64,000 nt of DNA from assembly GCA_018350325.1 (NCBI GenBank), contig JAEVLN010000026.1, positions 248,001 to 312,000 of the forward strand, read 5' to 3'. The DNA comes from Globodera rostochiensis (taxonomy: Eukaryota > Nematoda > Chromadorea > Rhabditida > Heteroderidae). The first letter of the stretch is position 1; every line of letters begins with the position of its first letter. The notes below the pieces were generated by a model that saw nothing but the letters and a program-made list of their open reading frames with translations, did not search any database and was not told where the DNA came from. Of this stretch, positions 1-9,720 are shown one piece after another. Position numbers and translations under genes: made by a program.

Positions 1-629
1 AAAATAAAAATCAACTTTGGGTATGCTGATAGGCGCCGCCGAGAACATTTTTGACTCCAAAATTAGCGTAAAAATGATCAAGTCCAACGTTTTGAGGAGG
101 CACTTTGATAAAATGGCCTTTTTCTATTGAAGTTTTTGAATCTAAACTTCCCAATCCGGGAGGTTGAAAAGCCGGATCCGGACTTTTCGCTATTGGACAG
201 AAATATGACCATTTAATACATTTTCTGAACTTTTCAAATTTTATTTTTAACATTTTAACAGCAAACTGAACGTTCGTTCAACTTTGCCTTAGACTTTATC
301 TGCCTTTTGGCGCTTCAATCGCAGATGCTCATATTCACAATGCTAACTATCTGTAGATAAATCGCTAGCAACAGATAAATCCGTATTCACAATGCTATGG
401 CTACGGGTATCCGTATTTTGAACTAGCAAAATAATCCCTATGCGTAGCTCTATCCTTATTTCTTATTCACAATGCTAAGGATAGGGATAATTTAGGGTAA
501 CTGCAGATAAAAATCCTTAGCCTCCTCCCGCTGAGGATAGTTCGTTATTAATTACCCGTTCTAAACAATTTAAAATATTTTATAAACCATAATTATTATG
601 AATTTTCAATCTAAAAATAGTTTTGATAG

Positions 630-1000
630 AAATGGGGGGTCTAATCAGTACAAAATTTGCTTGGAGCTAAAAAATGAAAAGTACGAATTTTGCTTTAGGC
701 AGAGAATCCTTTTCAATTTAGACTCAGCTCGATGAGCTAAGTTGAACAAAAAAAAGTTTGCCTTTTTCCGATCAAAACTGATCAAGTTAAGGTGTAATTA
801 TTTTTCAACAAAAAATAATTGTGAAATTTAAAATTAAATTAGTTTTATGTAATAATAAAATTGAAATAAAAAAGTTGAGCTAAACAAAAAAAAAATTATT
901 CGTTTCTGATCAGAACTGGCCAAGCTAGGGTCCGATCAATTTTGAATGCGAAATAGTGTGCAAAAGGAAGACTAGCGAGAGAGATAACGTGAACGGTGTT
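630..1000. repeat. Repeat cassette A upstream of minisatellite
   Basis: Holds a degraded hairpin (GACTCAGCTCGATGAGCT at 721-738), then diverged subrepeats ending in a GATCAAAACTGATCAAG-type motif, then a conserved AAATAGTGTG block just before the minisatellite. The same order of blocks recurs at 17180-17985 and 18836-19290, so this is one dispersed repeat family. No coding potential is seen. Confidence 0.6.
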
Positions 1001-1945
1001 ACGACAATTGCGGATCGGCAATTGCGGACGGGACAATTGCGGACGACAATTGCGGATGACAATTGCGGACGACAATTGCGGACGAGACAATTGCGGACGA
1101 CAATTGCGGACGACAATTGCGGACGAGACAATTGCGGACGACAATTGCGGACGACAATTGCGGACGAGACAATTGCGGACGACAATTGCGGACGAGACAA
1201 TTGCGGACGACAATTGCGGACGACAATTGCGGACGACAATTACGGACGAGACAATTGCGGACGACAATTGCGGACGAGACAATTGCGGACGACAATTGCG
1301 GACGAGACAATTGCGGACGACAATTGCGGACGAGACAATTGCGGACGACAATTGCGGACGAGACAATTGCGGACGACAATTGCGGACGACAATTGCGGAC
1401 GAGACAATTGCGGACGACAATTGCGGACGAGACAATTGCGGACGACAATTGCGGACGACAATTGCGGACGACAATTGCGGACGAGACAATTGCGGACGAC
1501 AATTGCGGACGAGACAATTGCGGACGACAATTGCGGACGAGACAATTGCGGACGACAATTGCGGACGACAATTGCGGACGAGACAATTGCGGACGACAAT
1601 TGCGGACGAGACAATTGCGGACGACAATTGCGGACGACAATTGCGGACGACAATTGCGGACGAGACAATTGCGGACGACAATTGCGGACGACAATTGCGG
1701 ACGACAATTGCGGACGAGACAATTGCGGACGACAATTGCGGACGAGACAATTGCGGACGACAATTGCGGACGACAATTGCGGACGAGACAATTGCGGACG
1801 ACAATTGCGGACGAGACAATTGCGGACGACAATTGCGGACGACAATTACGGACGAGACAATTGCGGACGACAATTGCGGACAAGACAATTGCGGACAAGA
1901 CAATTGCGGACGACAATTGCGGACAAGACAATTGCGGACGACAAA
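1001..1945. repeat. 13/15-bp minisatellite (CAATTGCGGAC family)
   Basis: About 65 head-to-tail units alternate between 13 bp (ACAATTGCGGACG) and 15 bp (with an extra AG). Each unit centres on the palindrome CAATTG. Because the two unit lengths interleave, five or six reading frames stay open for 200 to 340 codons; these are artefacts of composition and not genes. A few units carry TTACGG or GGACAAG variants, mostly towards the right edge, as expected when array edges escape homogenisation. Confidence 0.95.
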
Positions 1946-2488
1946 AATGGGTATTTAGCACAAATTAAATTTGTTGCATAGAAAAATGGCATGCTTCTTG
2001 CGCCCTTTATTAATGCGTACATCAACAGTTAAATGATCAATGCCCCCAATTATCAATGTTGTTACTAGCCAGTCTATATTGCAATGCTCTAAGATGGTCT
2101 AAATACTGCTGTTCCGTTGGTTCATCAAATTCGTCGAACAAGATAACCATTCTCTTCATTGCGTTATCATTATTTCTGTATTTATTCGCCCGTGGTCGAA
2201 GATTGATTCCTCGCCTGTTGTCGATTTCGTACTCTCGAATCCGGTCTCGCACTATTCTCTCTTCATTTTTTAAAACATTAATGAGCCTGAAAATAATAAT
2301 TTTACAAATTATTTATAACATATTTGCTGCATGCCGAGATAAAGGAGGATGCTCTTTGCTAAATTGCTTACATAGAATTAAACCGATAAACATTTCTTAG
2401 TAACAAATATAATGATCCGCATTTCGTTAATCAAGCTAATTAAAATGAAAATATTTAAGTGATATCCCAGCTTAATTATAACGTTTTT

Positions 2489-2553
2489 GTCGTCCGCAAT
2501 TGTCTTGTCCGCAATTGTCTCGTCCGTAATTGTCGTCCGCAATTGTCGTCCGC
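2489..2553. repeat. Inverted fragment of the 13/15-bp minisatellite
   Basis: Four to five units of the array at 1001-1945 occur here in reverse complement (GTCCGCAATTGTC spacing), 540 bp away from the main array and inside the same terminal-inverted-repeat element. The two arrays could pair as a hairpin around the intervening 1950-2488 segment. Confidence 0.85.
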
Positions 2554-3165
2554 CACGTGAACGACGAAGGAAAAGAGAATAATCGGCTAGTTATCTGTAG
2601 CTTTGGGTAGGTAGCTGCGGATCAAATTATCCTTATCCTTTGTGAATACGGTTTTTAAGCTGTAGATTTTTCAATCCGCAGATACCCCAGCTACAGCTAG
2701 ATATCTGCAGATTTTAATCTTTAGCATTGTGAATATGAGCAAGAAAGAACAATCCCCGTAAGCATTTTTCAGATCTGATCAGAATTTTGCCGGGTTTTGA
2801 TCCTGAAACAACTCCACGGCCTGGCATTTTGCAGATCCGGATGCCAAAAAAATGTTTTAATTTTACTCTGAATTTGGAGGATTTTGAGCCTCCAAAATCA
2901 AAAGTTTCAATAGGACACGTCTGACCGGGTAGTCCATCAACAATCACCCAATTTCCGTCGCTTATTTTCCGCGTCGCCATCGCCGACCCCCCCCCCCCCA
3001 GCATGTGAAAATAATTATCGAGAATTAAATTTATCCAAAAATGTAAATTATACTTATTTGTTAAGATTAAAATGCTAAAATCATCGGCCCCCGTAACATA
3101 AAATAACAAAAAACAAAAATGATAAAATATTAAAAAATTAAAAGCAACATCAGCCATCAAACCCA

Positions 3166-4734
3166 TCAGCAGAAAGTGTAAAAAAAGTTTGGTCCAAAGT
3201 TCGCTTCAATTTTGGTGTTTGATAAAAGCAACGAAATGCACGGAAACAATCTGGCGGTAGGTCTCACAAGCAAATCGGTAGTTTCTGCAAAAACAAAAGA
3301 ATTATGCCCGTTCCGCGCGGACAGAGCGCATTCCTGAGAAGTAAGTTAATTCAAAAACTAAACTCTTTACCGTTTTAATCAAATCACTTTAAACAGAATA
3401 TAATTTTTACCCGGATATCCAATATGCTGGATAACCAATTGATCGGGCCCAGAAAGCGCGAGGTCCTTGTGACACGCAGCGGAATCCCATCGATTTTGAA
3501 GGGTTAGCCCTATTGAAAATTTAATTTTATTTTTATTTTCAAAATATTAAAACTCAAAATTACCTTCTCCAACACTCTTCTGCAACTTTTCAATAATCCG
3601 TTTCTGTTCTTTCTGATACTGCTCCATCTTTATCTGCAGAGCCTTGTGCTCATTCGCCAATTTCTGATGTTCCAATTCTACAGCGGCCTTGGCTGTACTC
3701 GTCTTTTGGACAATAATCTTTTATTGTTTATATTTTAACAAATTTATTGTATTTGAATAACCCCCACCTCATCCCGGGATCGGATTTATAAATGTTCCAA
3801 TCCGGCGGGTCCGGGATTCGAAATTGGTCGGAATGAAGGTCAGATTCGGATTCTACGCCCCAAAATACCCCTGATCAAATTTTTTTATCAACTTTAAAAA
3901 AAAATTATTTTTTTGACATTTCGTGGCTTTTCTTATTAACCAATTTAAATTACAATTTTCACCTTTTCCAATTTGTTTCCCAATTTCTCCAACTTTTTGT
4001 TCTTTTCCATCAGCTCCCATTCCAAATTTGAAATTCGTTCTCTTTCCACCAATTTGGCGGTTTCTGAAAAATTTCAAACAAAAATTCGACAGAAATGTGC
4101 CGTTTTAGCCACAGCATTTCAATGTTCTACCCAGTTTTTCGCTCAATACGTTGATGGTGCGTTGCTGTTCTTTCTGATACTGCTCCATCTTTGTCTGTCG
4201 AGCCTTGTGATTTTCCACCAGTTTCCGATGTTCAAATTGGGCCCTCTTTTGAACAACAAACTTTTATTGTTTATATTTTAACAAATTTAAATTTTGTATT
4301 TGCATAAATTATTTTATTATTAATTAAATTCATTTTGCAGAGAATTCAAAAGCTTCCACCTCGTCCATCATTACGCGATGTTCCCCTTGATCAGCTTTCT
4401 GCTTACGTTCCAACTCATCGATCTTTTCTTGTTGCATAGAAAAACGTGCAACTGAAACAATTGCAAAATTTTCTTTAGCTCAATTAAAGTTTATTAAAAT
4501 ACCCGAAACCCCGATCGATTTCCAAAATCGATGTCGGGTGCCAACCTAATTGAAAGCATTTAAATTGACAATTATTCCCCTACCATTTTGCTGTTGTGCT
4601 TCAACCCACGCGTCGATGGTTTGTTGCTGTTCTTTTTGATACTGCTCCATTTTTGCCTTTAGGTCTTTATAGTTATTGGCCAATTTGGTGTACGACTTGC
4701 AGTGAACACTTTGGCATTCTTCAGTTTTACCCAT
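3166..4734 (-). pseudogene. Coiled-coil/SPRY (RBP/SPRYSEC-like) gene with collapsed SPRY domain
   Basis: Minus-strand exons with consistent GT-AG borders run 4734-4584, 4451-4360, 4260-4131, 4063-3963, 3717-3564, 3509-3411 and 3333-3302. The first five encode a coiled coil with repeated KMEQYQKEQ blocks. The sixth encodes the SPRY opening ([19 protein letters not shown]), diagnostic of the RBP/SPRYSEC family expanded in Globodera. The seventh reads GMRSVRAERA and then a stop at 3302. The middle of SPRY (the GIxIGLxxKxMPL to CGVDL region, present in the second gene at 8795-9693) is missing. The SPRY end (LFPCISLLLSNTKIEANFG) survives in a final exon, 3284-3166. The simplest reading is an internal deletion leaving a stop. 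The start at 4734 gives no signal peptide, so secretion is not supported. A truncated but expressed coiled-coil protein is possible. Confidence 0.7.
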
Positions 4735-5330
4735 TTTATTTTGCTTATGTTACGATTGGTGCAAAACAAAAGCAATTTAATATATTAAATAAAAATATTC
4801 ACTAAAGTAAATTTAAGTTTTTATTCGAATAAAAAAAGCGCCCTTCTGTGTGGGTAAGGAAAATAAAAGTTAAAACAAATGAATAAATGACGAACATATG
4901 AGTTTTATGTACATACTAACGGCAAAATGCTGGCCCCACATTTGATTGACCCCTTTTGAATGGCGGATTTCCGGTGGGAGGGAGGGGAGGAGTCTGCTGG
5001 TCATCACCAGCGGTGGTGGGTACTTCCAAATGAAGTTGGCTGCACGCAATCATCTGTCCGAATTGATTTTTAAATCCCCCCCCCCCCCTCCATTTGGGAG
5101 ATGTCCCCCCCCCCTTCATTTTCCGAATTCATTCTTTTGAGTTGGCCCCCAGCAGAGGCTATAGCCACCGACTTCGAGCTGTACTTGTCCAAAAATTGCA
5201 ATTGGTGCCCTTTGGAAGTCGTTCCCAAATGCTTTTTACACTCCCTTGCGTTTTGTTGGCCAAATTTGGCAATTATTGGACGCCCCGGGGGTTCATTTAT
5301 TCCCCTCTTTAGTTACAGAGCTCAACGGGA

Positions 5331-5550
5331 GGAAGCAGCAGCAGCAGCAGCAGCAGCAACTGCAACACAACTTGAAGACGGGGACAAAAGCAGCACCGTA
5401 AGAGCGTGGCCAACACAGCAGCAGGTGGCGTTAGGGGGGGGGGGGGTGATTAAACTTTTGGCTCCCAGAAAGTATGATAGGACGGCATTGGTCAGGGCGG
5501 TGGCGAAATGTCCCCGTCGTTTCCACACAAAACGCTCGAATTTGTGCTAA
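5331..5550 (+). pseudogene. Fragment of mblk-1/E93-like gene (arm 1 copy)
   Basis: The plus strand reads an alanine run, a Q-rich segment and then LLAPRKYDRTALVRAVA, the start of the pipsqueak-type helix-turn-helix found complete in the arm 2 gene at 46963-47915. After AVA the frame runs into KCPRRFHTKRSNLC and a stop. The exons for the rest of the HTH (MSVQRAASFYGVPHSTLEYK in arm 2) have no counterpart here. It is therefore a broken duplicate, not a DNA-binding protein. Confidence 0.65.
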
Positions 5551-5667
5551 TTGATCGTCCTCATTTTGTTAAACTTGGCTAAAAGTTTTTACTTGCAATT
5601 AATATTCGCTTTTCATTGTGTTCATTATCGTCAATGGACAGAGCAACCAGCATCTTCCTCGTTTAAA

Positions 5668-5742
5668 AATTTTCAAAAAAGTCTCGGGTCTCGAACCGAA
5701 AAAATTCTCGGATTTTTAGGGGTCTCGAGTTCGTGTCTCCCC
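5668..5742. repeat. CTCGAGA-rich dispersed palindromic repeat (copy 1)
   Basis: Contains TCTCGGGTCTCGAACCGA and GGGGTCTCGAG motifs. Similar CGAGA/TCTCG-rich segments lie at about 19970-20105, 20390-20545 and 22205-22315. It sits in arm 1 only, so it was inserted after the duplication or lost from arm 2. Confidence 0.5.
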
Positions 5743-5819
5743 TGGTATACAAATAGTTAGGTATGTATGTATGCAAATGTGCATTTCTGCATAAAATTAA
5801 ATATTTTGTGTAATTACAA

Positions 5820-6773
5820 TCAATAAACATTTTTTCCTAAATTTTCCTCTGCTTCTCTGTCAATGTCCAAAAAGCTAATGGAAGTGCTATGAAAGGCATT
5901 CTCTGCGGCTTCAAAATTGGGCAATGGAAAGGCGACTGATTGGCGGGCGAATGTGCACAAATTGGCAAATGGGACGGAATCGGACGGCGGCGACCCGTCG
6001 TTTGTGCCGTTGATTGGAAGTGAGGGAAAAGTGATGCCGAGATTGGGATCCTGGAAAGAAAAAAGCAATGGCATGGCACACAGTTCAACGTCGGAGGACC
6101 GGTCCCCTCAACACCAAATAGGCGAAAGCTGCGCCCCGGATTCGATTCCAAGAGAAGAAATTCAAGCAGTACAAATCACACATTTCCGACGAGGATGACA
6201 TTTTGTAAGCGATGCCGACGCCATAGGAAAGCACATTGTCGTACATTTCGTTCGTGCCTGAAACAAACAATTTAAAAAGTAAGTCCAAACGAAATTTGTT
6301 ATTTTAAAAATGGACAATGGATCATGAAGAGCAGCGTGTAGTTCGGTGGGCAAACATCGATCGGTGGGGCGGACAACAGATCGTCCGACTTCAAAAATTA
6401 TTGTCATTACAAAAAAGGGGGGGGCATCAAGAAGAAGCAGAGAGTACCGGAAGAACGGTGATGCCCCGACTCGCCAGGTAGTCCGTCTCGCACAGTGTGG
6501 TCACCGGGTCTTGCGAGGTGACCAACGGCACGCTGAATCGGTCTTTGATCGCTTCCAACAAAATCTAAACGCACAAAAAAGGAAGCAATAATTACAATTA
6601 TTTTCGAGAAATGCCAAACTATTATGGCGAGACATCATTAGGTAATGTGCCAAATTCTCCGATCCACCAATTGATAGGCACTGTCAATGCCATTCTCAAA
6701 CGGTCCGATGTGCCGAATCAGTGCCAACGGACGGTCGCACAAAATTTGTTCGACAAAGCAAAGAATGCCGTGC
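5820..6773 (-). pseudogene. SRR1-like gene, 5'-truncated duplicate
   Basis: The reverse complement matches the arm 2 SRR1-like gene (45550-46814) from the exon starting HGILCFVERILCDRPLALIR through the C-terminal exon (INGTNDGSPPSDSVPFANLC and onward). The first exon, with the start and the basic GDGWTLAARTKKSRRRR segment, is deleted. The deletion joins this gene directly to the last exon of the neighbouring phosphatase at about 6773. Internal exons such as SDDLLSAPPIDV and LLFMIHC remain readable, so decay is recent. It lacks its own start and is probably not translated as SRR1. Confidence 0.75.
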
Positions 6774-8101
6774 TTGTTTGTAATCCTTCCCGCGCAGTTT
6801 GACTGGGTCGGAGAGGTGCGAGCTGAAAAAAAACAATTTTCAATTAAAAATTAGCAAAAAAAAAGAGTTTCGCGTACGAATCATAAAGATATTCCGCTTC
6901 AAAACGACCAATGCAGCCGGGCACTTCCGCATACTGAAAATTCAAAATTTTTGTTTTTATTGAATTTCCCCCGGGGCGCTATACTAATCCCCCGCCCCAC
7001 CACACCTTGCTCACTGTGGCGGTTCCACCGTATTCAATGGACGCGGTCAACAGTTTCTGCAGGGCCGCCAGTGGGCCTTGATGTGAGACTTAAAAATGAA
7101 ATTTTATATTTTTTTAAATTAACATAATAATATATAAAACAATATTTTAAATGGTTTTTTAAAATCTTTTTATAGCCAAGGAAAAGCCCCAAAAGATTGG
7201 CGCTCACCGATCAGAATGTCACCGTTACATTTGTCGACAATTTTCCGCAAAGTTTTCTCAACCCGTTGAGTGCATCCGTGTTTGCCTTTGGCAATCTAAA
7301 AATGTTTTATTTTTTTAAATAAAGATTTTTCCAATTTAATATATTTATTAGTCAGAGTCAGTTGTTGGTTGACCTCGCTTTCCGGTGGAGCCAAAAACAT
7401 GGGTTCGTACTCCTTGTTGATGTTGTCATACCTGTTGAAGTTGTTGTTGTTGGTGTTGTTCAACCAATTTAAATGAATTTGGATTAAATTCATTCAAAAC
7501 ACACCTCTGCGCCAACTCTTTGCCGGTATGGAACCCAACTTTTCGGACACTCGACCTGTCGTAGATCATTTGCAGTGACTGAATAACAAAAAAGAAAATT
7601 AGGTAAACCCCAAAAATGAGAACAAAAAAAAAGGGGTCAAATTAATTACTTCAATAAGTCCGGGCTCAACATTAATTAAGGTTCGGCGCCCTTCCAAAAT
7701 CTTTGACGCCGTTTGCACACATCGTTCATATGGCGACGTGAAGCAGTATTCGATGGGAATGTTCAGAAATCTGCGAATTTATGGTTAATCATCAATCCAT
7801 TTTTAAGAATCGTCCGTTCCGTTGGTAATGACCTTTTCAAAACATTTATTCAAAACCATCAGAGCCTATTGACAGTGCGTCAAACACTCACTCCGTGTAA
7901 AGCTCTTCGGTCTGTTGGCGCCCGCGGGGTGACAGCGGCGGGTTGTCCTTGCTGAACCGGCTGTTGTAGTGCCAAACCTTGCGCTTCTAAAATCAATTTA
8001 CACAACAAAAAGTGCCGAGACTAAAGCTTTAGGCTTATTACCTCCGTGTCGTCAATACGTTCGGCATGTCTCACCGCATAAATATGCCGAGGGGTGCACA
8101 T
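6696..8101 (-). CDS. Histidine-phosphatase-family protein, duplicate with altered C-terminus
   Basis: The start at 8101 opens MCTPRHIYAVRHAERIDDTE, whose RHAER is the catalytic RHG-type motif of branch-1 histidine phosphatases (the UBASH3/STS and ecdysteroid-phosphatase side of the PGM superfamily). Exons and introns follow the arm 2 copy (43794-45352) closely: the WHYNSRFSKDNPPLSPRGRQ, SPYERCVQTA and VSHQGPLAALQ blocks are all present. A deletion after GKDY replaces the normal basic tail with out-of-frame SRR1 sequence, and the frame stops at 6696. The catalytic histidines are kept, so this duplicate could still be active. It could equally be a pseudogene early in decay. Confidence 0.6.
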
Positions 8102-8406
8102 CGTTAACACAATCAAACTGCCAAAAAAAAAACACTAACTAAAACGATTAAAAACACATCAAAAAGCATGTTTTGTTTATGCTAATAAAAAAGGTATATT
8201 ATATGAACGCAATCGCAAAACATGATGATGATGTCATAATCTATCAAATTTCAATATGTGCACATAGAAATTCTCATTGATCATATGTTGGGCTCTTCAA
8301 GAGGTGGGCATTTTATTCGATTGCCTATGGCCAACTTCAAAATAGAAATTAAAATTTCGTAAACAATTTAAAATTCTGGAGCTGGCCACAAGCAAAAGTA
8401 AGTCTG

Positions 8407-8497
8407 TCATGATTGTTCTTGATGCTGTTGTTGCTGCTGTTGTTCGTCTCGACCACCGTTGCTGATGTTCAGCCGATCGACCAATCAATCCTCTTTG
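8407..8497 (-). pseudogene. 3' end of rabaptin/FYVE gene (arm 1 copy)
   Basis: The reverse complement reads the last codons of the rabaptin-like gene (RLNISNGGRDEQQQQQQHQEQ, stop at 8407) and the sequence downstream. Homology stops abruptly at about 8497, in the middle of the last exon, marking the duplication breakpoint. Only the tail was copied, so arm 1 is the derived copy and arm 2 the source. Confidence 0.8.
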
Positions 8498-8794
8498 TTA
8501 CAAACAAAATTTATTTCAACTAACCTGCCACCGAACCTGCACAAAAATGGTCTTTAAAAAACAAAACAAAAAGCGTAGCTAATCATTTCCAAGCCAAAAA
8601 AGAACGGAGTAAAACCGGATGTTGGGTTTGAAGAAAAAAAGAAGCAATAATTGACCAAATTTTTGACAAGATATGCCAAAAATTGGTGTCGATAAAAGAT
8701 TAAGTTAATTGGATTAATTTTTTCGCAATTATTGACAATTGAATTGATAAAATGTTTTGATCGACAAAGAAAAAACAAACAAAGTCGAAAACCC

Positions 8795-9693
8795 TCAACA
8801 GCAAAACCCCATAAATCCCCTCGAAATGCCATTGGCAATGTTGAATTTGAAATTTGGGCCAAAATTCGCTTCAACTTTAGTGCCAGGACTGAACATCGTA
8901 ATGCATGGAAACAAATCGGCGGCAGAATCGATAAACAAACCGGCAGTTTCTGCAAAAATAAAAATAGGTAAACAAAATAAATAAATAAAATAATTTAATT
9001 ATTAAATCCAAAAACAATGGCCCATCGATAGATCTTTTTCAACGCAAAAGTGGTTAAATGCCCCTTAATTTTTAGTCATTTTTTTCTTTCTCACCCAAAC
9101 GCCGTCCATTTTTTGTGTAAATTATTTGGCGAGTTGCCAAATCCACGCCGCATCCGATGACGTCGCCATCCACAAATTCGGGCTGTCCTTTGATGTACGG
9201 ATTTTCATTGTGGAAGTTGGAACATCCAGCAACCGCATGACCACAAAAGCTGCCCCAGCTTGCGTATGCGTAAGTGCCTTTGTATTCTCCAATCGGTTTG
9301 TTCAATGGCATTTCCTTCGTCCCAAGTCCAATGTAAATACCGCTAAAAATATAATTGTTTTTAAAGTAAAAAGCTTCTAAAGCATTTCGAAGTTCAAAAA
9401 ATTATTTATTTAACTTACTGTTGTCTATCTACGATGGCCATTTCAAAGTAGAAAATGCCGAAATTCCCTTCCGGAATTGGCCATTCAGCAAGGACAGAGC
9501 GAGTCCCTGAAAAGAAATGCAAAAAAATAAAATAATTTTAGAACTCTTTTTATAAACGTTTTAAGCAAATCACTTTAAACAGAATAATTTTTACCCGAAT
9601 GTCCAATATGTTGGACAATCAGTCGATCGGGCCCAGAGAGCGCGACGTCCTTGTGACATGCAGCGGAATCCCATCGATTTTGACGGGTTAATC
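8795..9693 (-). CDS. SPRY-domain protein of the RBP/SPRYSEC family (N-terminus not found, or fused to BTB gene)
   Basis: Four exons with good splice sites: 9693-9595, 9506-9419, 9342-9095 and 8949-8795. They encode an uninterrupted SPRY domain: [71 protein letters not shown] and [19 protein letters not shown]. The stop is at 8795. This is the family fold used as a protein-interaction surface; many cyst-nematode members are secreted effectors. No start codon, signal peptide or coiled-coil exon lies between 9693 and the BTB-BACK gene upstream. Instead a possible donor after GRAFT at about 9856 joins this first exon in phase, so a BTB-BACK-SPRY fusion transcript is conceivable. Otherwise the gene has lost its 5' end. 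Confidence 0.65.
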
Positions 9694-9720
9694 CTAAGAA
9701 AATATAAAAATATTTCATTT

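Larger units (their letters stand above)
327..2740. mobile_element. Terminal-inverted-repeat DNA element containing a minisatellite
   Basis: The ends are a perfect 20-bp inverted repeat, starting GCTCATATTCACAATGCTAA at 327-346 and its exact complement at 2721-2740. The core TATTCACAATGCTA recurs inside the left end near 373-385 and 464-477, and in inverted, diverged form near 2636-2648, giving the subterminal repeat clusters common in Mutator-like or foldback elements. The interior holds the long minisatellite at 1001-1945, a short inverted patch of the same minisatellite at 2489-2553, and one 71-codon open frame on the minus strand at 2037-2252 that I do not recognise. No transposase is visible, so it would be non-autonomous. 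I could not see a clear target-site duplication, so the superfamily is open. Confidence 0.65.
4970..8497. repeat. Inverted segmental duplication, arm 1
   Basis: This segment matches 43395-48306 in reverse complement over most of its length, including introns and untranslated sequence. Outer limits by eye are the ACCGG at about 4970/48306 and the AACAAAGAG at about 8497/43395. Arm 1 lacks about 540 bp between the phosphatase and SRR1 genes and lacks the HTH exons of the mblk-1-like gene. It also lacks the CT microsatellite and the 30-bp intronic repeats seen in arm 2. Confidence 0.9.

Noticed and set aside
1001..1945. CRISPR-like array
   Set aside because: Units are contiguous 13/15-bp repeats without unique spacers, in a eukaryotic setting.
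896..1981. Several overlapping open frames of 200-341 codons on both strands
   Set aside because: All are translations of the 13/15-bp minisatellite (RTTIADD, RNCRPQLS repeats); open frames on both strands follow from repeat composition.
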